The position numbers were made by a program, and so were the translations under genes. A DNA stretch of 36,155 bases from positions 1 through 36,155 of the forward strand of contig CACXGE010000078.1 in NCBI GenBank assembly GCA_902767135.1, read 5' to 3'. Source of the DNA: an uncultured Lachnospiraceae bacterium (GTDB lineage: Bacteria > Bacillota > Clostridia > Lachnospirales > Lachnospiraceae). The notes under the pieces were generated by a model that was not told the DNA's origin, did no database searches, and worked only from the letters and a program-made list of their open reading frames with translations. This document shows positions 17,808 through 26,250 of the stretch, piece after piece (position 1 is the first letter of the stretch; each line of letters begins with the position of its first letter).

Positions 17808-20800
17808 CTACTTCATTACAAACAATTGTTTCGTCATATATTCCATTGTGTCATATTTGTCCAACAATATCTCCATTGTTTTTTCATCCTGCATGGTTCT
17901 ACTGATAATACAGTCATTTAACATATTATAACGATCGTCCGAAACTTTCTCTATCTGATCTGCCATCATCATTCTACCGCTGCTCACCAGACTCTCCTGG
18001 TTTTCCTGCTGTTCTGTGATATAATATTGTATGGCCTCTGCAAAAAACAAAATAAAGTCTGCTGTGTACACACCTTCAAACCATTCTTTCATAGGAACCA
18101 CATGGTATTCCCCATCCAAATGTTCAAAAGTGTAGTGCATTTGAACCAGACTTTTCCCTTTGGAGTGAAACTCAAAAATTGTTCTATTTTTCAAGGAAAG
18201 TAATTCCGGTATATCGTAGTTATAATTTTTCATAAATTCAAAATAGCAATTCTTTGTCAGATATTTTTTCAGGATGGGAGCAAGAACTTCCTCTCTTTTA
18301 ACTAACGCCTCTTTATCCTGTGCACAGTATTTTAGCAGGGCAATCTCACAAATCTGTGGCAATTCTTCTCCTCCACGAATCATGTGATACAGGTGTTCCA
18401 AAATTCCAGGTTCCGTAATGCGTTCCTTTGAAAAATATTCAAAGCAAAGACTTGAAAGAAAGGCTTTTTCTATGCTTGGTCTAGCTCCCTGCCTTACATT
18501 ATCCAGGAAAATATCTGAAAGTTCCTCCACATAAGAATGGGCAAACAACGCCTGTACTAACATTCGTTCCTCTAACTCATAATTATCCAGCCCAAACTCT
18601 CTTGCCGACTTCCACAGTGTACGCATTTGGGACAAACTTCCCTGATAGTGACCCACCAGATAAGCCAACAATTCCATATCATACTTTCCCTTGTCATAAA
18701 GATAATGGCACAACACACGAAACACCTGATCCTCATAGAGACTCTCTTGTTTTTCTCGTAAATACAGGCTGCACATTCTCAATAACAGTTTCAGATTAAT
18801 CCCTTCCGCTCCATAAGCACACACATATTGATAGGATTTCTCATACATTTTCTCCATTATCATATATTCCACAATTCTGGCTCTGTCCTTAGTTTTCATG
18901 TCCTCCACTTCGATTTCCAACAGATAATTATCCAATTCCTCTGTTTTTTTGCTCTCATAATAATAATCCGCTATCTTTCCGTAGAATCCTTGTTTTTCCT
19001 CCGGTTTCAAAATCAGACTGTTCGATAGACTTCTCAACTGTTTTATATTTTTTTCCGTAACTTCCAGACATTCCCCTTTATTTATCAGCTTATGAATATA
19101 AATACCAATCTCATGCTTAGCATATTTAAAACACTGTTCCTCTAACTTAGCATCTCCTAACAGTCGTTTGGGTTCTTCTTTTAATTTGATTGGAAACTTT
19201 CTTCCAAATGCATCCTCACCTAACAGACAAAAAGTATCATTGTAAATATTTACGTAGGCAACACCATCCATACAAGGAAATACCTCTTCCAAAAACAACG
19301 CGCTATGGCGGACAAACACCCGAAGTACCTTTTCATCTTCTACTCTTACCTTGTAGGTAAACATCACTGCTGACAACGCATCTGCCTGTCTTTCATCCAT
19401 AAAATCTTCCTTAAGCTCTTCTTGATAGATCAAAGCCAAATCTTCATTCATATGCTTGAGAGAAAGCTGTTCTCTGGCAAATTTATAAATCTGCTCTCTG
19501 TATTTTTCATATAGGTCATGATATTCTTCCTTATTTTGCAAAAGGCGAGCATAGATAAATGCCTGTTTTTTGTATCCCAAATCACACTGATACATAAAAT
19601 ACATCATCACATTTTTCGGTATTTTTTTCAAAGCAGAGGTATCCGCAGTCATCAGGTAATGTTCATACAGCCTTGTGATTTTCAGTTCATTCTCCACACC
19701 CTTGGCATACCATGTAAAGTATTTACTCTCCCTCTTGTCATTTTTTATCAACAAGCCACAGATTACCTGTAAGCATTCCACAGTGGGATAAATCTCATAG
19801 CTGGTCTTAAGTACCTGAAACAATGTGTTTGAGAATTTCTGTTCCTTCTGCGCCAGATAAACAATCCTAAGAGACAACTCTTCATTCAGCTGGCCTTTCT
19901 TTCCTGCCCAGTTTAACAATTTCACATCAAAATCATCTAAATGAGTGAGCACACAGTCATCTCTCTTTAAAATATTAAGTGCCTCCAGGTATAGAATGGG
20001 ATTATCACAACCTTGGGAACAAAACTGCTTAATGTCATGATATTTTTCTTGCTTGTTATCCTCATAATCTTCCTGCAAATATAACTTTATCCACATTAAC
20101 ACCCAGTTGTTTACCTTTCTATCCAACAAATCTGTCACTGCCGAAAGCGCCTTATCCCTAAGGGACTCTTTGGGTTCTGCCAAAGCATTCAGATACAGAT
20201 AATAACAATAATTTACTGGATCATTCCTTCTAAGCTGCCTTACATCCACATTATTTTTTAGTATAAAGACAGCTTCTTCCACCCTTTTTTCTGCCAGTAA
20301 AAGCTGAACCTGATAGAGCATAATCCCAATATCCTTTTTCCAGCGGATATTAGATTGTGTGATAGCTTCTGTAGATTTTAGAATCCAGGTAGAACTATTT
20401 ATAATTTTCATACGAAAATCCATATAATACTGTATCAATTCAAAGATGAGTCTTTTATCCTTCCGAATATGTTTTTCTTTTTTTCCCTTATACGCAGTTA
20501 CCTGATAATGCATGATAAATTTTCCCGCACGAAATGTGATCCTACCCACATTTTTTCCTGCATGCATTTTATCATAACGCACATAATAAGAATAAGGACA
20601 GAAATTACCCACAAATTCTTCCTGATGAAGATATTTTTTGGACAGTTCCAAAAACTCTGCATCTGACTCTACTTCCACTTCAAAATAGCCCCAATGTTTT
20701 TTATTTAACGGAATACTCTCCCGAATATCTTCTTCAACTTCAGAAAAATCTATATCATCCTGGTCAATCCAGAAGACAACCTCATCTTTTTTTCGAATGG

Positions 20801-21344
20801 CAATGAGAAACTCTTCCAAAGCATAATTTTTATCCACATTTCCCAATAATCCTTCATATAATGGGATATACTGTTTGTCGTGGGAAGAAAAAATTTCCAC
20901 AAAATTTTCACTTTCAAATAGTCTTACTGCTTCGTTCCATGAATTTTGTGCAAGATTTGCAAAATGAAATAGATTACGGATGCTCCCCAAAGAGGAAGAA
21001 ACATGACACTTATCTATGGTTGCCACAAAAGGAAGACTGTATTCTCCCGCATTGCTGATAATATCAATCTTTCCTTTCACCACTTCTCCTATCCCCATTC
21101 CCCTGCCATCAAACTTATAATAGATAACGTTCTCAGTCCCCCGGAAGGACGTCACAGAGCAGGTCATTCTTGGAGAAGATATGGTTAAATAACCTCTTAG
21201 TTCTTTATCTCCCCTTAATTTAAAACTCCCCTGAAAATTCTCACCCGGATGGAGATTACACTCTATCCGTTCCGGCGATATCACCAACACCGGCAATTCT
21301 GTATCAAATTCTCCCTTTGAAATTTTTTCCAATGTAATGTACAC
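17808..21344 (-). CDS. Very large helical-repeat protein with N-terminal beta domain, probable DUF5717 family
   Basis: The 1178-residue product has no signal peptide or membrane segment. The first ~110 residues form a beta-rich, Ig-like region (PERIECNLHPGENFQGSFKL, RGYLTISSPRMTCSV, GEYSLPFVATI). The rest is long runs of amphipathic helices rich in Tyr, Leu, Glu and Lys, resembling irregular TPR/solenoid repeats (for example LYEKYREQIYKFAREQL). The frame opens at a TTG (21353) that abuts the CAGGAG ribosome site; the GTG at 21344, nine bases after AGGAG, is the better start (MYITLEKISKGEF). It is the first gene of a tightly spaced four-gene cassette. I believe it is DUF5717, a clostridial family with no known function. 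A scaffold role is inference. Confidence 0.7.
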   Translation of the reverse strand: MYITLEKISKGEFDTELPVLVISPERIECNLHPGENFQGSFKLRGDKELRGYLTISSPRMTCSVTSFRGTENVIYYKFDGRGMGIGEVVKGKIDIISNAGEYSLPFVATIDKCHVSSSLGSIRNLFHFANLAQNSWNEAVRLFESENFVEIFSSHDKQYIPLYEGLLGNVDKNYALEEFLIAIRKKDEVVFWIDQDDIDFSEVEEDIRESIPLNKKHWGYFEVEVESDAEFLELSKKYLHQEEFVGNFCPYSYYVRYDKMHAGKNVGRITFRAGKFIMHYQVTAYKGKKEKHIRKDKRLIFELIQYYMDFRMKIINSSTWILKSTEAITQSNIRWKKDIGIMLYQVQLLLAEKRVEEAVFILKNNVDVRQLRRNDPVNYCYYLYLNALAEPKESLRDKALSAVTDLLDRKVNNWVLMWIKLYLQEDYEDNKQEKYHDIKQFCSQGCDNPILYLEALNILKRDDCVLTHLDDFDVKLLNWAGKKGQLNEELSLRIVYLAQKEQKFSNTLFQVLKTSYEIYPTVECLQVICGLLIKNDKRESKYFTWYAKGVENELKITRLYEHYLMTADTSALKKIPKNVMMYFMYQCDLGYKKQAFIYARLLQNKEEYHDLYEKYREQIYKFAREQLSLKHMNEDLALIYQEELKEDFMDERQADALSAVMFTYKVRVEDEKVLRVFVRHSALFLEEVFPCMDGVAYVNIYNDTFCLLGEDAFGRKFPIKLKEEPKRLLGDAKLEEQCFKYAKHEIGIYIHKLINKGECLEVTEKNIKQLRSLSNSLILKPEEKQGFYGKIADYYYESKKTEELDNYLLEIEVEDMKTKDRARIVEYMIMEKMYEKSYQYVCAYGAEGINLKLLLRMCSLYLREKQESLYEDQVFRVLCHYLYDKGKYDMELLAYLVGHYQGSLSQMRTLWKSAREFGLDNYELEERMLVQALFAHSYVEELSDIFLDNVRQGARPSIEKAFLSSLCFEYFSKERITEPGILEHLYHMIRGGEELPQICEIALLKYCAQDKEALVKREEVLAPILKKYLTKNCYFEFMKNYNYDIPELLSLKNRTIFEFHSKGKSLVQMHYTFEHLDGEYHVVPMKEWFEGVYTADFILFFAEAIQYYITEQQENQESLVSSGRMMMADQIEKVSDDRYNMLNDCIISRTMQDEKTMEILLDKYDTMEYMTKQLFVMK

Positions 21345-21374
21345 TGCTCTCAACTCCTGCTTTAAAATTTAACG

Positions 21375-21403
21375 GCACCTGTCCAGTGGTCCTGAACAGA
21401 TAC
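21375..21403. repeat. Palindromic leader repeat, family 1, copy B
   Basis: Left arm GCACCTGTCCAG and right arm CTGAACAGATAC (9 of 12 pairs) flank GTGGT-type centre sequence. It lies between the GGDEF-EAL stop (21407) and the DUF5717-like start (21344), 30 bp before that start, and so would be in the cassette's leader or intercistronic RNA. Confidence 0.7.
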
Positions 21404-21406
21404 CCC

Positions 21407-24076
21407 TTAACGTATTCCACTTGTATTGAAAATATACTTTGTTTCAAATTCCTCCAGTGGAATGGCTTTGTCATAATAAAAGCCTTGTATATATTTTACC
21501 TGCATTTCCTCCAAGATTCTAAGCTGTTCTTTCTTTTCTATCCCTTCCACACACACAGACAAATCCAAGGTTTCTGCCAGTTCACTTATCATTTTGATAA
21601 AGGCCTTTGCATATTCATCATTCTCTATATCTGTCACAAAGGTCTGGTCAATTTTTATCACGTCCAAAGGAATTTCTTTGATATGATTTAAAGAAGAATA
21701 TCCTGTGCCAAAATCATCTAATGCTATACCAATTCCAAGGGCACGAATGTCTGAAAGCACTCTTTTCATCGTAGCCATATCATTGATTGCCAGGCTTTCT
21801 GTAACCTCCAGAATCAGATTTTTGGGATCGATACCCACTTCTTCCACCGTGTCTTTTATAATATCCACAATATTATTCTGCAACAACTGCACTACGGATA
21901 GATTTACATTGACCTTATAATCCGGATGTCCCAACTCATTCCAATTTTTACAAGCCTTACAAGCCTGTCTTAACACATGCGTACCAATGGGGTTAATCAA
22001 ACCAAGATACTCCGCCAACGGAATAAATTCTGCCGGTGAAACCATTCCCATATTGTGGTGTTTCCAACGAAGCAATGCCTCTGCTCCTCTGCATTTTACA
22101 CCATCTTTGTGTTTCATATCCATGATTGGCTGATAATAAACAATAAAGTCTTTAAAACCAATACTGCTGGAATCCCGCATATTTTTTTCCAAATCCAGTC
22201 TTTTTTTTGAACTGGAGCCACTTGACTCTGTGTAATAATAAACTGTATTCTTTCCCATTTTTTTTGCTTCATACATAGCGATATCCGCTTTTTTTATAAT
22301 GTCATTTGCATCATTTGCATCATTTGGGAAGTCTACCACACCAATACTGGCTGTACAATAATAATCGGTATTATTCAGGCACCAGGGTTTATTAAACATT
22401 TGTATTAACTGTTCTAACACCTGTTGTTTTCTCTCATAATATTCCTCTGGGAGAATCATAATAAATTCATCCCCACCCATACGATAACAGGTATTTTCAA
22501 TCTCCTTGATTCCTTTCATACTGTTTGAGATACTTTGCAATAAAATGTCTCCATATTGATGTCCTAGTCCATCATTGATATTTTTAAAGTTGTCCAAATC
22601 CAGGTAAATCAAGCTTCCTGACTTTTTGTTATTTTTTACACGTTCCACACATTTTTTCAAGTCACGCTCACAACGCATTCTATTGTATAACCCAGTAAGG
22701 AAATCATTGTTGGCATGCTGCTCAATCTTCTTTTGGTAATTTCTCTTATCCGTCACATCATAAAGTGCACACAGCACTGCTTCCCTGCCATCTACCCATA
22801 CAAATTCCGTATAATGTAAGTCATACCAATGCTTTGATTTTTCCTCATAAAATTCCTTCAATTTGCTGTTATAACTTATTTTCTTTCCTGCTCTAAGCTT
22901 CTGTGGCAGATTTCCCTGTTCTAACTCTTCTCCAAACACCAGATTTACCAAATGATTGGTAAAAAGAATTTCATCACTTGATTTATCTGTTACTAAAATT
23001 CCACATCCCACGTTATCTAAGATTGTTTCCATGGATTTATAAGAACTATCCAGGGAATTTTTTGCAATTCTTTTGGCCAAAATACTTTGTATCACTTTGC
23101 ATACATCAGATAGCAAGTTGATATCCGACACCTGCCATGCACGTTCCCTGTTTACGTCTATAATATTAAAATACATTACCACTTCATCATTCACAAAGAC
23201 CGGCAGGGATGCTAAAGCCTTGATTCCAAAGGTTTCAAACTGTTTTTTTGTAATTTCCGGCAACATCACATTGCTGGAAATAAACACTGGACGTTCGTTG
23301 CTTAACGGCCATTCTTCAAAGCCAATATTTTTTTGTGCCAGACACTCTTTCTTTTGTGTCTTATCTATCCTGCACAATATTTCATAAACCTTTTCCTGCC
23401 TGTTTACCTTAAATAAATTTCCCACGTCGGCCTTTAAATATTCCATGGTACTTTCTAGCACATTCTCCACAATATCCTCATATTTTTCGGAGGAATCCAG
23501 ATTGCGCACAATCCTGGTCATCGCCTGATTTCTGTGAAGTTCTTCTTTCATCTTTTCCTGAGCCAGTCTGCTTTTCTTAGCTTCTTCGTTGGCATTCATC
23601 ACCAAAAAGCTTTCTGCAAAAAGTTTTCTTACCAGTACACGGGAAAGTTCCATTCTGCTGCGAAGTTCCTGAGGGGTCACCACAGTTTTTATCCTGCTCC
23701 ACCACCCCTGTTCCTCATTTTGAATCACTGCAAAGCTACACCAGAAAATCACAGGCTTTCCACACACTGTTATGGCTGTCCCTACCAATTTGATGTATGG
23801 ACAATTACTGTCTGCAATCACCTGTTCTTCATAAGGATTATCCCTTAACTGTGAAAGCAAAACTTGAAAATAATCCTTTGGCACATGTTCCTGTATCAGC
23901 GCCAACTCTTCTAAGTCTCCTGAAAATTGTGTCATGGAATTTCCCTGTGCATCTTTACAAACCACAAATATATTGGCAACCTTTGCATAACAGTCCTGAA
24001 TATATTGTAGTTCCTCTCCCGGAATCCCTGCGACGTATTTATTATCTTTTTTTTGATTTTCACTGTCTGTACTCAT
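21407..24076 (-). CDS. Cytoplasmic GGDEF-EAL protein with PocR-like, GAF and PAS sensor domains
   Basis: This 889-residue soluble protein makes and/or degrades cyclic di-GMP. An N-terminal PocR-like sensor (IPGEELQYIQDCYAKVANIF...) is followed by a short coiled coil, a GAF domain (~180-335), a PAS domain (~345-455), GGDEF (~460-620) and EAL (~640-885). The cyclase site YRMGGDEF is intact, with no RxxD inhibitory site before it. The EAL site is also complete (GAEALLRW, NVNLSV, LEVTES, LDDFGTGYSS, IKIDQTFV, VEGIEK, IQGFYY). Both activities are therefore possible. The frame is open to a TTG at 24157, but that touches an AGGAGG; I chose the ATG at 24076 with ATAGGTG upstream. The DUF5717-like gene follows 62 bp after its stop, so read-through into the cassette is possible. 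Confidence 0.92.
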   Translation of the reverse strand: MSTDSENQKKDNKYVAGIPGEELQYIQDCYAKVANIFVVCKDAQGNSMTQFSGDLEELALIQEHVPKDYFQVLLSQLRDNPYEEQVIADSNCPYIKLVGTAITVCGKPVIFWCSFAVIQNEEQGWWSRIKTVVTPQELRSRMELSRVLVRKLFAESFLVMNANEEAKKSRLAQEKMKEELHRNQAMTRIVRNLDSSEKYEDIVENVLESTMEYLKADVGNLFKVNRQEKVYEILCRIDKTQKKECLAQKNIGFEEWPLSNERPVFISSNVMLPEITKKQFETFGIKALASLPVFVNDEVVMYFNIIDVNRERAWQVSDINLLSDVCKVIQSILAKRIAKNSLDSSYKSMETILDNVGCGILVTDKSSDEILFTNHLVNLVFGEELEQGNLPQKLRAGKKISYNSKLKEFYEEKSKHWYDLHYTEFVWVDGREAVLCALYDVTDKRNYQKKIEQHANNDFLTGLYNRMRCERDLKKCVERVKNNKKSGSLIYLDLDNFKNINDGLGHQYGDILLQSISNSMKGIKEIENTCYRMGGDEFIMILPEEYYERKQQVLEQLIQMFNKPWCLNNTDYYCTASIGVVDFPNDANDANDIIKKADIAMYEAKKMGKNTVYYYTESSGSSSKKRLDLEKNMRDSSSIGFKDFIVYYQPIMDMKHKDGVKCRGAEALLRWKHHNMGMVSPAEFIPLAEYLGLINPIGTHVLRQACKACKNWNELGHPDYKVNVNLSVVQLLQNNIVDIIKDTVEEVGIDPKNLILEVTESLAINDMATMKRVLSDIRALGIGIALDDFGTGYSSLNHIKEIPLDVIKIDQTFVTDIENDEYAKAFIKMISELAETLDLSVCVEGIEKKEQLRILEEMQVKYIQGFYYDKAIPLEEFETKYIFNTSGIR

Positions 24077-24177
24077 ATTAACACCTATCCCATTTTCGTT
24101 TCCAAAATAATTCCTACCCCATCTCTTTATTCTACATGAAAAAAGGTATGAATGCAACCTCCTAAAACAATTGCCTT

Positions 24178-24219
24178 CACACCTTTATTAACAGTTTGTT
24201 ACTGTTACACACCTTTATT
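24178..24219. repeat. Small palindrome flanked by 12-bp direct repeats
   Basis: CACACCTTTATT occurs at 24178-24189 and again at 24208-24219, flanking the palindrome TAACAGT (24189-24195), TTGTT, ACTGTTA (24201-24207). The palindrome is a shortened version of the family-2 arms. The second direct repeat ends at the stop codon of the phosphate transporter gene. Confidence 0.7.
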
Positions 24220-25875
24220 CTATATATCTTCGTTTTTTGTATAACCTACAATATTTAAACAATGATCTGAAATTCTCTCCAGACTGGCCAGCATGTCCAG
24301 GAAAATAATTCCCGCATTGGCGTTACACTGTTGTTTTGCCAGACGTTTGATATGTTGCTTACGAAGTTCTTCTTCCATGTCATCTATGAAAGCTTCATCC
24401 CTCTCCACAATGTCAATTGCCCTTTCATCTTCCGTCTTTAAGACTTCCACCGATTTTTCAACAGCCTCCTCTGTCTTTTCAAATACTCTGGTAATTCCCT
24501 TGATTGCCACTTCTGAGAACTTTAATTCCTGCTTTTGCAGATTTTCTGCCAGAGATGCAATGCTGTCACAATGGTCTCCAATTCGTTCATAGTCTCCCAC
24601 CGTATAGAACAGATTACTTGCCATAACATTCTGTTCTTCCGTCAACGGAAGTTTATTTATTTTCAAAAGATAGTTGGATATCAATTCTGCATACCTGTCC
24701 AGACTTTCTTCTATTTTGTATGCTTTTTTTATTTTCTTTGGATTATTGTCCACAATCGCCTGTTTTACCGTTTTTACATGTTTTACTGCAAGTTCTCCCA
24801 TGTGTTCAATTTCCAACAATGCATTCTCAAGTGCAAAAGACGGAGTTTCCAAAATACGGTCATCTAAATGACGGATAATGACTTCCACTTCATCCTCTTC
24901 TGAGCTTTCTCCCCCTCGCAAAATGATTTCTGATGCCTTTACCAAAAATCCTGCAAACGGGAACATAATTACCGTATTCGCAATATTAAACACTGTGTGG
25001 AAGATAGAGATTTCCACGCTGGAAACGCTGGATGTGCCCATTTGTCTGTTGAGCAAAAAGAAGACAAACATAATAATTCCAAAAATCACTGCGCCCATCA
25101 CATTAAACAACAAGTGAATCACAGCTGCTCTTTTTGCATTTTTTTGTGCACCTGCACTGGACAGCAGCGCAGTAATACAGGTCCCAATATTTTGTCCCAA
25201 CATAATAAACACAGCAGAGTTCCAGTTTACCATTCCGTTAATAGCCAGTGTTTGCAAAATACCCACGGATGCTGATGAACTCTGAATAATGGCTGTAACC
25301 ACCGCACCTGTCAGTATTCCTAAAAATGGATTGGAGCCTAACGTCTGGAATGCTTTCGCAAAAATCGGTGCATCTTTATATGGCTCAATAGATGATGACA
25401 TAAAGCTTAGTCCAATGAAAAGAATACCAAAACCAATGGCAATCTGGCTCAAATCAATCTTCTTTTCATCTTTGGAAAACATAATTCCAAAAGCCCCGAT
25501 TCCAATAATCAGCGGAGCAATAAATTCAGGTTTGAAAAAAGCTCCCCATTCGCTCATGGAAACAAGCCAGCTGGTTACCGTAGTACCTATGTTGGCACCC
25601 ATAATAACCCCAACTGCCTGAGTAAGTTCCAGCAACCCTGCGTTGACAAATCCTACCACTAATATTGTTGTTGCCGAACTACTCTGAATGATTGCCGTAA
25701 CTGCCGCACCTACCAGGACTGCAATAAATCTGTTATTCGTCAACACTGCCAACAAATGTTTCATTTTGTTACCGGCTGTTTTCTGCAACCCTTCCGCCAT
25801 TACATGCATACCATATAGAAACATTCCAAGTCCGCCAACGAACTTAAACAACATTTCCACATCTGACATCGACAT
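24220..25875 (-). CDS. Na+/phosphate cotransporter with C-terminal PhoU-like domain
   Basis: The 551-residue membrane protein belongs to the NptA/PNaS family, which moves phosphate with sodium. Two inverted membrane repeats each carry the signature QSSS: AIIQSSSATTILVVGF near residue 65 and AIIQSSSASVGILQT near 200. A PhoU-like helical domain fills about 340-545 (ALLEIEHMGELAVKHVK, GDYERIGDHCDSIASLAENL, ERISDHCLNIVGY), which in this family probably senses or gates according to phosphate status. The frame starts at 25923, but the ATG at 25875 (MSMSDVEMLFKF) has AGGAGG seven bases upstream and gives the usual family start. It is transcribed in the same direction as the GGDEF-EAL gene, 143 bp upstream of that gene's chosen start. 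Confidence 0.93.
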   Translation of the reverse strand: MSMSDVEMLFKFVGGLGMFLYGMHVMAEGLQKTAGNKMKHLLAVLTNNRFIAVLVGAAVTAIIQSSSATTILVVGFVNAGLLELTQAVGVIMGANIGTTVTSWLVSMSEWGAFFKPEFIAPLIIGIGAFGIMFSKDEKKIDLSQIAIGFGILFIGLSFMSSSIEPYKDAPIFAKAFQTLGSNPFLGILTGAVVTAIIQSSSASVGILQTLAINGMVNWNSAVFIMLGQNIGTCITALLSSAGAQKNAKRAAVIHLLFNVMGAVIFGIIMFVFFLLNRQMGTSSVSSVEISIFHTVFNIANTVIMFPFAGFLVKASEIILRGGESSEEDEVEVIIRHLDDRILETPSFALENALLEIEHMGELAVKHVKTVKQAIVDNNPKKIKKAYKIEESLDRYAELISNYLLKINKLPLTEEQNVMASNLFYTVGDYERIGDHCDSIASLAENLQKQELKFSEVAIKGITRVFEKTEEAVEKSVEVLKTEDERAIDIVERDEAFIDDMEEELRKQHIKRLAKQQCNANAGIIFLDMLASLERISDHCLNIVGYTKNEDI

Positions 25876-26033
25876 ATTTTGTCCTCCTAAATTGTTCTGT
25901 GATCTTTCGTCAAGAATCCACACTATTCTTAATTAAAATTTTGCTCAAACAAATTTATTTTATCTAATCTTTCAGATATTGTAAAGAATTATCATGGAAA
26001 AAAATATATATTTTATCTTTTGTTTATGATTTG

Positions 26034-26173
26034 TCCGCAGTGCAAAGACACTTTCTTTACTGTACAGACGCAAGCTTAACACTTGCTGTTAAGCTATGCG
26101 CCAAGAATGATATTGTAGTAAGTAACAGTTTAGCCTATGGCTAAACTGTTACACACTTTCTTTGTGTTGCGGA
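26034..26173. repeat. Composite 140-bp element bounded by imperfect inverted repeats
   Basis: The ends TCCGCAGTGCAAAGACACT (26034-26052) and the complement of 26155-26173 match at 14 of 19 positions. Inside are a perfect 9-bp hairpin AGCTTAACA/TGTTAAGCT (26073-26095, extended by CGCA/TGCG) and the family-2 palindrome at 26122-26152. The nested layout could be a miniature transposable element or a structured RNA. No target duplication is obvious at the ends. Confidence 0.55.
26122..26152. repeat. Palindromic repeat family 2, copy 2
   Basis: Arms GTAACAGTTTAGCC and GGCTAAACTGTTAC are perfectly complementary over 14 bp with a 3-nt centre. It is the best-preserved copy of this family in the window and lies upstream of truA. 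Confidence 0.9.
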
Positions 26174-26250
26174 ATGAAAGGGGATTTTCCATTGCATCTT
26201 AGAAAAACATATGCTAACATGAGGGTATTAGTTCCCCTGTATTTAGCAAC

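Larger units (their letters stand above)
25876..26250. other. 375-bp divergent intergenic region, palindrome-rich
   Basis: There is no gene I can support between the divergent transporter and truA genes. The first 150 bp are AT-rich and must contain the transporter promoter, though no clear -35/-10 pair stands out. The rest holds the composite inverted-repeat element at 26034-26173 and the truA leader with two tiny overlapping reading frames (26211-26254). Confidence 0.6.

Noticed and set aside
22300..22330. Short CATTTGCAT repeat in the GGDEF domain
   Set aside because: It encodes NDANDAND, but the alignment length is the same as in ordinary GGDEF domains, so it is not an expansion of note.
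24077..24157. TTG start at 24157 for the GGDEF-EAL protein
   Set aside because: The AGGAGG touches the TTG with no spacing, and the extra 27 residues are not domain-like; the ATG at 24076 has its own AGGTG.
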